Below are positions 8,067 through 16,645 of a DNA stretch of 19,912 nucleotides, in pieces. Each line of letters begins with the position of its first letter. Within the stretch, counting starts at the first letter, position 1. The stretch lies in assembly GCA_017547265.1 (NCBI GenBank), contig JAFYQC010000071.1, positions 1-19,912 on the forward strand, in the 5' to 3' direction. The notes beneath the pieces are model-generated. The model saw only the letters and a list, made by a program, of their open reading frames with translations, was not told the origin of the DNA and did no database searches. The stretch is from Kiritimatiellia bacterium. Lineage in GTDB: Bacteria > Verrucomicrobiota > Kiritimatiellia > RFP12 > UBA1067. The position numbers and the translations under genes are program-made.

Positions 8067-8096
8067 ATTATATCATAAACTGCATCTTATCGTCAA
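8067..8096 (-). promoter_or_regulatory. Promoter of the DUF4143 ATPase gene
   Basis: On the minus strand, the -35 box TTGACG (8096-8091) is separated by 18 bases from a perfect -10 TATAAT (8072-8067), giving a short leader before the ATG at 8032. A copy of the repeat described separately lies within the spacer, at 8090-8081. Confidence 0.75.
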
Positions 8097-8206
8097 TATA
8101 CATCATTTAGCAAATTTTAACGGTAGAAATTGCATCATTTTACGCATTCAGACCAATTATTTTTGCATCATTTTCCACATCCATCAAGTCTGCAACTGCG
8201 TCATGT
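8081..8206 (-). repeat. Five AAATGATGCA-like direct repeats, mostly 33 bases apart
   Basis: Read on the minus strand, AAATGATGCA (8173-8164 and 8140-8131), AAATGATGTA (8108-8099), ATAAGATGCA (8090-8081) and ACATGACGCA (8206-8197) are arranged with start-to-start distances of 33, 33, 32 and 18 bases. About 33 bases is three helical turns, so the sites face one side of the DNA. The last copy sits between the -35 and -10 boxes. This looks like a cooperative regulator-binding array for the ATPase gene. Confidence 0.5.
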
Positions 8207-8384
8207 TTGTTATCCAACCACGCGAAAAAGCGCGATCCAGTTCGTGAGACAGCGGCGGATTTTGGGGACAGATTTTGGGGACCCACGGAACGCTGTAAAA
8301 TCAAGGGTTTTGCGGGGTTCCCTCAAAATTCACAACCATTGTACCAAACGAACCTTAAATCTAACCTTAAATCGGAAAAAAGTT
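8207..8384. other. Non-coding stretch with small tandem duplications
   Basis: No gene is supported here. The stretch holds an inverted repeat CGCG-AAAAAG-CGCG (8221-8234), a 13-base tandem duplication of GATTTTGGGGAC (8258-8269 and 8271-8282), and a 12-base tandem duplication of AACCTTAAATC (8351-8361 and 8363-8373). It separates the 3' end of the glycan operon from the ATPase promoter region. No convincing hairpin-plus-U terminator for the operon is seen. Confidence 0.5.
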
Positions 8385-9125
8385 TTACGGCGGAGAAATG
8401 AGACGGAAACGCGGCAATTCCGCCGCGACGACACGCGTTGCGCCCTCGACGGAGAGACAGATGTTCGTATTGGTTGCCATGCAACGCACTTCGTCATCCG
8501 TGAGCGCACGATTGTAGATGGTCACATCGTCGATCATGCCGGAATAGCCGACGGAGAACAGGGACATTCCGACTTTCCCGCCGAAGACGGCTTTGCCGCT
8601 CCCGAAGGAAAACGGCAGTATGCACTTCGACATCCCTGCGTCCTTCGAGTAAAACGACATGAAGCGCCACGGCGACTTCTCGTCCGGCCAGTCGACATAC
8701 GCAGCGTACTCCGCGTTAGTCCTCGCCGGATCGTAGGTCACGGCCAGATGATGCCACTTCCCGTCGTGCATCGCAGACGCGAACTTGGTCATCCTCCGCC
8801 CGCCAAGCTTGGCCATCTCAACATCAGTGTCCGAGATCACCGACTTGTCCGGCTTTAGCCATATCGCCAGCGTGTAGGGCACCTTTGGAGATGCGACATC
8901 CGGCAACATCGCCGCGGTTTTTACCGTTGCGCGTGATGCGGGCGAAAGAAGCTTCAGGCAATTCCCGTGCCCCGGCTCGGCGAGAATCGCGCACTTCTTC
9001 ATCGCCAATCCATCACTGCTCTCAAAATCCCATTTCGCGGCAGGAAGCTTCTCATCTTCGGCGACGGAGCAGGGAGTCGTGCCCGGACTCACTAGCGTCG
9101 CCAATAGCCATATACAATAAAACAT
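8385..9125 (-). CDS. Secreted LamG / concanavalin A-like domain protein
   Basis: With the start at the ATG at 9125 the product is 246 residues. It begins with a signal peptide (MFYCIWLLATLVSPGTTPCSVA), followed by a single LamG-type jelly-roll domain. The markers are AKWDFESSDGL at the beginning, YTLAIWLKPD, GKWHHLAVTYDP in the middle, and GMIDDVTIYNRALTDDEV near the end, all classic for LamG_3 modules that bind glycans. The frame is open to an ATG at 9275, but that extension is Cys/Arg-rich and non-secretory in character. AAAGGA lies upstream of 9125, so the shorter start is preferred. It is the last gene of the glycan operon. No catalytic residues are evident, so binding is more likely than hydrolysis. 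Confidence 0.75.
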   Translation of the reverse strand: MFYCIWLLATLVSPGTTPCSVAEDEKLPAAKWDFESSDGLAMKKCAILAEPGHGNCLKLLSPASRATVKTAAMLPDVASPKVPYTLAIWLKPDKSVISDTDVEMAKLGGRRMTKFASAMHDGKWHHLAVTYDPARTNAEYAAYVDWPDEKSPWRFMSFYSKDAGMSKCILPFSFGSGKAVFGGKVGMSLFSVGYSGMIDDVTIYNRALTDDEVRCMATNTNICLSVEGATRVVAAELPRFRLISPP

Positions 9126-9300
9126 ATACGACCGGGATCCTTTTGCCGTGCACCTCTCACATCGCGCAGACAATCCGCTGCACGGAGCGAAACACCGTTC
9201 GCCAAGCACGCCTGCGATCTTTCCCATGACGCCCCATCCCATACCATTGAAGACTATACAAAGGTTCACGTGCACAGGATGCTTTTCACCTCAGCCTTTC

Positions 9301-10284
9301 TCAAAGCTCAATCGTTGCCGTCACAGGGAAGTGGTCGGAGGGATATAGCTTCTTTCCATACCTTGCATCAGAATGCGTCTCGTAAGATTTTACCCGCACG
9401 CCGTCCGAGACGTAGATATAGTCGATTCGCGCGCCACCGCAGGCAAAACGTTCGGCATAAGCAATATCCTTTCTCGCTGCACATGCATTGCGCTCGTCCG
9501 GCGGCAATTTAAGTGCATCCTCCATCAAATATTCAGAATCCCGCCAGCACCAACCGTTAAACGTGCGCCATGACCCCTTCGGCTCTGTCTCTGAAGCATA
9601 AAGCGCATTCCTGAGCATCTTCGAAACCGCCTTGGCAGGATCTTCTGTCTCAGGGCAGTTGTGGTCGCCTGTAAAGACAACTGGCGTCCCGGGCGGCGCA
9701 AATTCACGCATTTTGCGGATGATTAGGAGCATCCCCTCCTTGCGTGCAAGTTCGCTTGCGTGGTCGGTATGCGTGTTGGCAAAGCAAAACGTCCTACCCG
9801 TACCACGATCCTTCAGCCATGTCCACGAACAGACACGTGTGCATGCCGTTCCCCACGACTTGGAACCAGGGATGTCAGGCGTCTCGGAAAGCCAGAATGT
9901 GCCGCTCTTTATGGACTCGAACCGATCCTTTCTGTATAACACAGGCGACGCCTCTCCCTCGCGTTTACCGTCCTCGCGATGGACGCCCACCATCGCATAC
10001 TGCGGCAGGCTGTTCGTTAGATAGTCCGCCTGTTCGGGATAAACCTCCTGAAGGCCAAAGACATCAAGGTCGAGCTTGCGGATGAGGCCAACCATGTCAG
10101 CCTTGCGTTCGTTCCATGCGTTGGGAGTCCCGATGTCTCCAGGTTGCAACCTGATATTGTACGACCCGACGCGCAACGCAATGGGCACATCTCCAGCAGG
10201 CTCGGCCAAAGTGCCTTCAACGCACCCTGCAACAAATGCCAGCAGCATGAACTGCAAGCATGTAGCTCGTAATTGTCTTTTCAT
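9301..10284 (-). CDS. Secreted endonuclease/exonuclease/phosphatase-fold lipoprotein
   Basis: The 327-residue product has a lipoprotein-like signal (MKRQLRATCLQFMLLAFVAGC; lipobox VAGC, C21) and a complete EEP-fold domain. The markers are SYNIR (N43), GLQE (E80, metal ligand), NTHTDH (170-175), TGDHN (D207, N209), RIDYIYV (287-293) and the final SDHFPV (catalytic D317/H318). The fold covers secreted DNases, sphingomyelinases and inositol or sugar phosphatases, and the substrate cannot be read from sequence. Its place 24 bases after the GH78 gene suggests a phosphoester or phosphodiester attached to the target glycan, or simply scavenging. Related EEP proteins occur in Bacteroidetes and PVC polysaccharide loci. 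Confidence 0.88.
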   Translation of the reverse strand: MKRQLRATCLQFMLLAFVAGCVEGTLAEPAGDVPIALRVGSYNIRLQPGDIGTPNAWNERKADMVGLIRKLDLDVFGLQEVYPEQADYLTNSLPQYAMVGVHREDGKREGEASPVLYRKDRFESIKSGTFWLSETPDIPGSKSWGTACTRVCSWTWLKDRGTGRTFCFANTHTDHASELARKEGMLLIIRKMREFAPPGTPVVFTGDHNCPETEDPAKAVSKMLRNALYASETEPKGSWRTFNGWCWRDSEYLMEDALKLPPDERNACAARKDIAYAERFACGGARIDYIYVSDGVRVKSYETHSDARYGKKLYPSDHFPVTATIEL

Positions 10285-10308
10285 GTAGCCACACCTACTT
10301 TCTTCTTG

Positions 10309-12594
10309 TCATTCAAGTGTTGCACCAGCTTTAGAGGGGGCTGCACCTTCGCGTCCACATTCTGCCGTGTCGAACTTCACTTCGCCGCCTTCGCGCCAAG
10401 CACGAACTCTTATCTCTCGTCCGCAAGTGGTTCTGAACGCGGCCTCAAAGGATTCGACACCATCCGGCAGATGCGGCTCGACATGGAACTTCGCAAAGCC
10501 CGGCTCATCTATCTTGATTCCCGCAAGATACTCAAACGCCCACGCGGAAAGATCGCCAAACATGATGTGGTTGTGCGAGACGGGCGTTCCGCCCGCCGTG
10601 TTATCAAACGACTCGAGCAACGTGTCGTTGTCTTTCATCCAGACTGCCCATCCAGGGGTGTCCGGCTGCGTAAAGATGCGCCAGGCGTCGTCTATGTAGC
10701 CGTAGTCTGCGAGGACACGCGGAATCCACTTCGCGCCAAGGATACCGAACTTGGCCTTGTGTCCGTCCTCGCGAAGGCGGCGCAGCAGCTCGCCGACGAC
10801 CTTTCTTTCCTCCCCGTCCGCGCAAAGCCCCTTGAAGTAGAGCGGCGCGGCGAGAGAAGTTAGCTCGCCTTCGGCGTAGACGCCGCCGCCCTTGTAGAAC
10901 TCCTTGTTGAAAGACGCCTTGACCTTTGCCGCCTTCTTGCGGCATTCGGCGGCAAAATCACCCTCGCCAAAACGCTCCGCCCAAAACGCGACGCGACGGT
11001 TGAACTCGTAGACATAAGCGCTGTCCGTCAGGAGAACCGGCGCGACCTTGATGCCCGTTGGCGCACACCAGTCGCCAAGCCCATGTTTTACAAGCCCGTC
11101 TTCACGCGCCTTGCCGCCAATGAAAGAAAGATACTTCTTCATTGCGGGGTATGCCTCGCAAGCTGGGGTGTCATCCCCGTAAAAGCGGTATACCTGCCAC
11201 GGAATTTCAAAGAGAATAGCATCCCACGCGGGACCAGAACCCCAGCCATATCCATACTTCTCCGTGCAAGGAAGAATGCAAGGAACCTTCCCGTCTGGCT
11301 TCTGCGCATCAAGCATCATCTGCAGGAAATGGATATATCCCACCTTTGCGTCGAAGTTCCACAGCCCCGTTTCCATCGCAAGCTGCGCATCTCCAGTCCA
11401 GCCGTTCTTCTCACGGTGCGGGCAGTCAGTGGGAATCCCCGTAAAATTCGAAAGGTAGCTGCGGCGCGTCGCATCCTGAAGCTTCCCGAAAACGGGATCG
11501 GAAATCCTGAAATAGCCCACGGAGTCGAAGTCGGAATGCACGAACACGCTCTTGATGGACTTTAGCTCTACTTTCCCTTCCGCGCGCACTTGTGCATAGC
11601 GAAAGCCGTGGTAGGTAAAGCGAGGATGCCACCTCTCCCCACCTTCCTTCCCTGCAAGGGTGTATTCGTCATGCTGTGCCGGACGGGGATCATTGTTGCG
11701 CCTGATGAAAATGCCGATATCTCCGAGAAGCGTATTGGTCGACGTAAGGCACTCGTCGTAGTCAATCAACACCTTCGACCCTGCCTCGCCTACGACTTCG
11801 ATTTCGCACCATCCCGTGCGATTGGAGCCAAAGTCGTAGATTGTGCCGCCGTTTCCGGCGGGAAGCGAACGCACTGGCAAAATCGGGTCGAAAGCGCGAC
11901 AAGGCGTGGCGTCTTCTGGCGAAACGGCCATGGCCGGAGCCGCCTCAACCTTGACAGCGCGAACGTTCGCACGGCTGCCCTCGCGCCTTGCATCGTAGTA
12001 TTCTCCGTTTCTGAGCGCATTGAACACTATCGGCGAATCGCGAACCGTCCAGCTGCCGTCCGTGACAAGAAGCGTCTTGCCGTCAACAACGAGTTCGCCG
12101 CATGCCTTCGGCGCACCGAGCCACGGCGCGGAAGAAAAGCCCCACACTTCCTTCGTAAAGCAGTTGAACCATCCGTTGCCGAGCAGAACCTCTACGACAT
12201 TCTCGCCCTTCTTCAGAAATGGCGTTACATCGCGAGCAATTGACGATAAGCGCTTGTCCGGCTGACATGTCACTGGCGAAAGAACATACTTTCCGACTTT
12301 CTCACCATTCACAAAGACCTCACACCAACCAGCAACAGCAACTGTGAACACGGCGTTCGTCGGCTTCTCGTCGAGTGCAAACTCCCTAAAAAGAACTGGC
12401 GCCGGCTTTTCAGGAGAGAGCGTGTCGCCAGAAATCCATGTCGCCGTGCCGCAGCATCCCACATCCTCAGATGCAGTTCTTGCCGCGTTGACCGCGCATG
12501 TCACCGTAGCGCACACCACCGCCATGAGAATTATTACGCATAGAATTCTCATGTTGTCTTTCTCTTCCATCCCCTTACTCGATGTATCCTTCAT
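10309..12594 (-). CDS. Secreted alpha-L-rhamnosidase, glycoside hydrolase family 78
   Basis: This 761-residue enzyme would release terminal alpha-L-rhamnose from plant or microbial glycans. It has a signal sequence (MRILCVIILMAVVCATVTCAVNA, from M15). An N-terminal beta-sandwich follows (about 65-190, with VAGWCEVFVNGEKVG and LGNGWF typical of the Bac_rhamnosid_N domain). A second sandwich (about 240-350) precedes the alpha/alpha-barrel, which carries the family signature DCPHREKNGWTGDAQ (390-404), with E395 the likely general acid, and PAWDAILFEIPW (455-466). The C-terminal sandwich is present (FHVEPHLPDGVESFEAAFRT). The ATG at 12594 has GGAG close upstream. M15 at 12552 would give a cleaner signal peptide, so the start is uncertain. 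Distance to the preceding esterase gene is 19 bases. Confidence 0.93.
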   Translation of the reverse strand: MKDTSSKGMEEKDNMRILCVIILMAVVCATVTCAVNAARTASEDVGCCGTATWISGDTLSPEKPAPVLFREFALDEKPTNAVFTVAVAGWCEVFVNGEKVGKYVLSPVTCQPDKRLSSIARDVTPFLKKGENVVEVLLGNGWFNCFTKEVWGFSSAPWLGAPKACGELVVDGKTLLVTDGSWTVRDSPIVFNALRNGEYYDARREGSRANVRAVKVEAAPAMAVSPEDATPCRAFDPILPVRSLPAGNGGTIYDFGSNRTGWCEIEVVGEAGSKVLIDYDECLTSTNTLLGDIGIFIRRNNDPRPAQHDEYTLAGKEGGERWHPRFTYHGFRYAQVRAEGKVELKSIKSVFVHSDFDSVGYFRISDPVFGKLQDATRRSYLSNFTGIPTDCPHREKNGWTGDAQLAMETGLWNFDAKVGYIHFLQMMLDAQKPDGKVPCILPCTEKYGYGWGSGPAWDAILFEIPWQVYRFYGDDTPACEAYPAMKKYLSFIGGKAREDGLVKHGLGDWCAPTGIKVAPVLLTDSAYVYEFNRRVAFWAERFGEGDFAAECRKKAAKVKASFNKEFYKGGGVYAEGELTSLAAPLYFKGLCADGEERKVVGELLRRLREDGHKAKFGILGAKWIPRVLADYGYIDDAWRIFTQPDTPGWAVWMKDNDTLLESFDNTAGGTPVSHNHIMFGDLSAWAFEYLAGIKIDEPGFAKFHVEPHLPDGVESFEAAFRTTCGREIRVRAWREGGEVKFDTAECGREGAAPSKAGATLE

Positions 12595-12613
12595 GTATCA
12601 CTCCGCAGACTGC

Positions 12614-13894
12614 TCAAAGTGCCGTTTTACAATGATCTCGTGTCCCCACAGGTTTCGTAACCCGCTTTCGACTGCATGTTTCCCCGCGCCAGCCGTGGCG
12701 GTCAGCAAAGTCCATGTAGACATTCCAGTCGTACGGGGTGAGGTCGTGCTCACCGCGTCGAAGATGGTAGGAAATGTCGCCGTCCTGCTGCGGAGTCTCT
12801 GGCGCGGGGAAGCCGTCAGACACAAGCCCCTTCCGCCCGAAGACGCGCCACGCTTCAGACGCAAGCCGCGCAGTCAGGTATTCGCCGCAGGGTCCGGCCC
12901 AGGGGTCTTCTGTCGCAGAGCCGATGCAGACAAGCCGTGGCGCAATCATCGCGACAAGCATGTGCTGGTCGAACGGCGTCTCCTTGTCGCGATTCGCCCA
13001 CATCCTGTACCTGTTGCAGTACCAGAACGCGCGCGAACAGATCGAATGGGAGATCATCTCCGAATTAGGCAAGTCGGCGTGATGCAGCTTCGCGCCGCCG
13101 CAACCCGAGTCATTGGAGCACGCCATCGCGAAACGCTCGTCCCACGCCGCCGCCACGAGCGCGGTCTTTCCGCCGCGCGAATGGCCGATCACCGCGACAT
13201 GCTTCGCGTCCAAAGACGGCTCTGTCTCAATCCAGTCGAGAACGCGGCTCGCAGCCCAGCCCCATGCGGAAAGCGCCCCCCACTTGTCGTAGGGGCGGTA
13301 CTTCGCCGCCACATTCTCGAACGCCGCGAAGACGCCGAGCGTGTTGCCGTGCTCGCGGTCAGGAGTCACTTCGTCGAACGCGAACGCTATCGCCGCGTAG
13401 CCGCGCGCGACAATCTCCTCGGCGGGCCAAAAACCGCTCTTTACGCAGCGCGTCGGGCCGATGACCTCCTCCAGCGGGCGGTTGCAGATGAAGACGAACG
13501 ATGGCGCCGGATCTTCCTGCTGCGGAATGAACGCCGTGAAAGTGAATGAATTCGTGCCAAACGCTCCACCGTATTCCACACACACTCGCTTGCAGACTGC
13601 CGCGCCGTCCATTACCACTGCTTCCGGCTCAAGCGCTGAAAACACGAGGTGCGGCGGACGCTCGACGGGGCGACGCCCGTAAACCTCGCTTTCGAGAAGT
13701 TTCTTTACGGCGGGCCAACGCACATTGCGCCATTCCTCGGCGGTCCGCACTTCGCCTTCAGCGAACAGCGGCGGCACATCCTTCGGCTCCGACATCTCGA
13801 CGGCGACTGCTGCGTTCGCGACTAATGTCGCGAACACGGTAACGTAGAATCTGGAAACGCAATTATATGACATGGAAACACCGCATGGAGTCAT
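12614..13894 (-). CDS. CE15-like glucuronoyl esterase (alpha/beta hydrolase)
   Basis: The 426-residue secreted alpha/beta hydrolase has a signal sequence around residues 8-32 (SRFYVTVFATLVANAAVAV). The nucleophile motif is GHSRGGKTAL (S239), preceded by WGALSAWGWAASRVLDW. The SNDSGCGGA segment (260-268), SATEDPWAGP (acid E329 or D330) and RRGEHDLTPYDW (H383) complete a CE15-type active site. CE15 enzymes cleave esters between 4-O-methyl-glucuronate on glycans and lignin or other alcohols. Its partner GH78 suggests a rhamnose- and uronate-containing polymer. The start ATG overlaps the preceding stop (ATGA at 13894-13891), so translation is probably coupled. M8 at 13873 is an alternative start. 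Related acyl-esterase functions cannot be excluded. Confidence 0.82.
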   Translation of the reverse strand: MTPCGVSMSYNCVSRFYVTVFATLVANAAVAVEMSEPKDVPPLFAEGEVRTAEEWRNVRWPAVKKLLESEVYGRRPVERPPHLVFSALEPEAVVMDGAAVCKRVCVEYGGAFGTNSFTFTAFIPQQEDPAPSFVFICNRPLEEVIGPTRCVKSGFWPAEEIVARGYAAIAFAFDEVTPDREHGNTLGVFAAFENVAAKYRPYDKWGALSAWGWAASRVLDWIETEPSLDAKHVAVIGHSRGGKTALVAAAWDERFAMACSNDSGCGGAKLHHADLPNSEMISHSICSRAFWYCNRYRMWANRDKETPFDQHMLVAMIAPRLVCIGSATEDPWAGPCGEYLTARLASEAWRVFGRKGLVSDGFPAPETPQQDGDISYHLRRGEHDLTPYDWNVYMDFADRHGWRGETCSRKRVTKPVGTRDHCKTAL

Positions 13895-16641
13895 GGAAGT
13901 CGCCCAAGCCAGATGTAGTCAATGAGGCATGTGCCGCAGACAGTCTCGCCATCTACAGAGAAATCAAGCCTAAGCTGTTTCAGCCTGCCTGCGGGCGGCA
14001 TCGCCATCTCGTAAACCGAATCGCCAACATCCATCGGCTTCACATCGAACGTCACAGAGTTCTTCGCCTCCCATGATGGCGTACCACCCTCCTTCTGCCA
14101 CCAGATGCGCATCCGCCGCGAACCAGTGCGATTCTGCATCTTGATGCGCAGCGCATTGACGTGCTTGCCATTGCAGACAGCGCCAACCGCCATCTCGTCT
14201 GACGTGACGATGCGGGCATCCGCCGCATCCTTTATGGCTACCACCATGTAGTCTCCGCAGACAAGGCGCACAGGATATGAAGCGCAACGGTCCTTCGGCA
14301 GCGGTTCATAGTCTGTGCCGACATTCTCCACACGCCAGCCCTCCATGTCAAGGTTCTTCGCAAAGTTCCACGCCTTGAATGTGCGCGATCCGGGCGGCAG
14401 CACATGAACTGCTGTCCGCGCAGCCCTCCAAAGCGTTCCGTTATCCGCCTTGAACGCCACGCGGTAGTCGCCCTCGACAGGGAAAGAAGCCTTGGTGTAT
14501 GAAGAATCCGGGCTGGCAAACGTAACGCAGGCAGGCCCTTCACGCTGCTCCCAAGTGAACGAAGCCTTGCCTAACACCTTCGCGGACAACACCGCCTCGC
14601 GGCGGTCCGTCCACACCTCGCCACATATCTCCACATCTGGCGGATCGATATGCGGTAACGCCCGGTCCAGATCTTCGGCGAAGTCGAACGCGCGGTTCCG
14701 CACAAGCTTCCAGTCGTTGGTGGACGGCGACACGTTGAAGTAGAACGGCACATCCGGTGACTTGACGTAACCGTTATCCTCAATCAGTCCGTTCGAGCAT
14801 GCAATATCTGTCGAGACGTCCGGCTCGCCCCAGATGAATATCTCCGCCGGGCCACACCTTCGTGCCCAGTTATTGCGGTCGAACTTGCACCGTCGGATAT
14901 GTATATTGCGCGTCTGCCCTGAAAAACCGAGAACTTCTATTGCCGCGCCGGCGTTGTTGCGGAACGTGCACCCATCGACGAGACAGTTCTCGCCATCCGT
15001 CTCGAAATCCATCCCTCCCTCGTCGTTGGAGCCGGAGTCCGGCATATTGAGGAAGTGACAGCCGCGAATGACGTAACCCCTGCATCTTCCGATCATGATT
15101 CCCATTGTACCGAAGTATGCATGCCAGCCAGAAGCGTCGAAAACGCAGTCAGTCATCCAGGAACGGCTCGCGCTGAAGTATGGATGCGGCGAGGTGTTGT
15201 GCGCATAATTGTCATGACAGTATATTCGCGTCACGAAAGAATCCGTGCCGCCTACGGCGAATCCACTAGAACACTGGTATGTCTCGCAATCACGCATGAT
15301 CATGCTCTGCGCCTGCGTGCCGCCCATGCTGATTCCACAGTTTCCCTCACTAGGACCAGTTTTGCCGCGCCATTCGGGAATACCGTGAGCATTGAACCGG
15401 TACTTGTTCTCGATATGGTGGGCGAGGCACCGCTCCACGAGCACATGTCCGGTACCCTTCCTGTGGCAAACAACCGCCAATCCGCTACCGGCGTTGCAGA
15501 ACACCAAATCACGCACTACAAGATACGACGGATTACCCAGAAAGCAACACCGCTCGTTAATGTCACGGTTTCGACTTATCTGCGGTCGCATCCCTTCTCC
15601 ATACGCACCGATCTCAGCCCAGTTCTCCACCGAACCATGAACGGACAGGCGCAGTTCCCCGTTAAACACACATCCACGTTTCAGCAGCAGCCTTTCACCG
15701 GAGCCAAGTGTCAGGGCAACAGTGTTCGTGAACGATTGCCACGCCGTCTCGGGCGTAAGTCCGTCGCGGGAGTCATCGCCGTTATTTGAGTCTATGTAGT
15801 ACGTCCGTACTGGCGAAATAGGCGGACTCCACGCCTTTACCGAATAGTCTGGATCATTCTCAGGCATGAAGACGATCCTACTGTCTGCTCGCCCTACCGC
15901 GTTCCCCTTTTCGTCGCGTAAGACGAATTCGAGGTCAACCACGCCGTTAGTCCCCGCATCGACATTCCACTCCACAGGTACGGAAGCCCATTCTTCGAGC
16001 GCATCTGTTGTGATACGTTTCGGCGATATCGTAGCCGTTCCTTTTGCCTTGGCCTCCAGCACACATCCGTCGAGGCGGTGTCCGATGTTAGACACCTTAC
16101 CGGCGAGCCTTGCCGGCGCACCGATCCGCGGCATCAGTTCGTGTGTTCTAAATTCGCCAATATGGACGACTGGCTTGTCGTCGTTGCGTATGCGAAAATT
16201 CGCCACATCGATCTTCCCCTTCATCCCAAGGCATAGCGGGCGTTTGGATGGACTACTGCGCCCAAGGTTTCGCGGACTGCGCCCTTCCTTGCCGTCAACG
16301 GTTATTGTCGCCTTCATTCCGTCCCACCCCGCCGTGATGGCGTAGGTCTGCCCTTCCTTGACTTCAGCCGTAAACGATGCCGGTGGACGCCATTTGCCGT
16401 CAAGGAACAGATAGAAGTTGAAGTTACCCATATCGCTGTCGGCCGGCCGATCATAACGAAGCCAGTATTCCCCTCTTTTGTCGACAATCGTCATCTCACC
16501 TTTCGGGACGGTACGAAACGTTGCCTCGCACGAGATTTCAAAACCAGGACGCATCGAAACATCGCGGGGCGAATTCACTCCGCCGTCGCAAACCAAGCCG
16601 GCCATCGTGGCAAGAGCCGTAAAAGCAGTGCGTGTATTCAT
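13891..16641 (-). CDS. Large secreted right-handed beta-helix protein, probable polysaccharide lyase or hydrolase-like
   Basis: The 916-residue product starts with a short signal sequence (MNTRTAFTALATMAGLVCDGG). Residues about 30-155 form a LamG-like sandwich (FEISCEATFR, YAITAGWDGMKATITVDG). A linker domain (160-275) precedes the motif YYIDSNNGDDSRDGLTPETAW (281-301), the usual entry to pectate lyase-type beta-helices. Helix coils run to about 650, with recurring patterns such as LVVRDLVFCNAGSG, MIMRDCETYQCSSG, YVIRGCHFLNMPDSGS and CLVDGCTFRNNAGAAIEV. The C-terminal part contains an Ig-like segment and a carbohydrate-binding-like sandwich ending LIDYIWLGRLP. It follows the beta-strand repeat gene after 4 bases and overlaps the esterase gene. 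No lyase family can be assigned from sequence alone. Confidence 0.85.
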   Translation of the reverse strand: MNTRTAFTALATMAGLVCDGGVNSPRDVSMRPGFEISCEATFRTVPKGEMTIVDKRGEYWLRYDRPADSDMGNFNFYLFLDGKWRPPASFTAEVKEGQTYAITAGWDGMKATITVDGKEGRSPRNLGRSSPSKRPLCLGMKGKIDVANFRIRNDDKPVVHIGEFRTHELMPRIGAPARLAGKVSNIGHRLDGCVLEAKAKGTATISPKRITTDALEEWASVPVEWNVDAGTNGVVDLEFVLRDEKGNAVGRADSRIVFMPENDPDYSVKAWSPPISPVRTYYIDSNNGDDSRDGLTPETAWQSFTNTVALTLGSGERLLLKRGCVFNGELRLSVHGSVENWAEIGAYGEGMRPQISRNRDINERCCFLGNPSYLVVRDLVFCNAGSGLAVVCHRKGTGHVLVERCLAHHIENKYRFNAHGIPEWRGKTGPSEGNCGISMGGTQAQSMIMRDCETYQCSSGFAVGGTDSFVTRIYCHDNYAHNTSPHPYFSASRSWMTDCVFDASGWHAYFGTMGIMIGRCRGYVIRGCHFLNMPDSGSNDEGGMDFETDGENCLVDGCTFRNNAGAAIEVLGFSGQTRNIHIRRCKFDRNNWARRCGPAEIFIWGEPDVSTDIACSNGLIEDNGYVKSPDVPFYFNVSPSTNDWKLVRNRAFDFAEDLDRALPHIDPPDVEICGEVWTDRREAVLSAKVLGKASFTWEQREGPACVTFASPDSSYTKASFPVEGDYRVAFKADNGTLWRAARTAVHVLPPGSRTFKAWNFAKNLDMEGWRVENVGTDYEPLPKDRCASYPVRLVCGDYMVVAIKDAADARIVTSDEMAVGAVCNGKHVNALRIKMQNRTGSRRMRIWWQKEGGTPSWEAKNSVTFDVKPMDVGDSVYEMAMPPAGRLKQLRLDFSVDGETVCGTCLIDYIWLGRLP

Positions 16642-16645
16642 TGGC

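Noticed and set aside
8081..8206. Regularly spaced repeats as a possible CRISPR array
   Set aside because: The repeat units are only about 10 bases and imperfect, the last spacing differs, one unit lies within a promoter, and no cas genes are present.
9126..9275. Longer N-terminus for the LamG protein from the ATG at 9275
   Set aside because: The added 50 residues are Cys/Arg-rich and would bury the signal peptide. The ATG at 9125 has a reasonable ribosome site and starts directly at the signal sequence.
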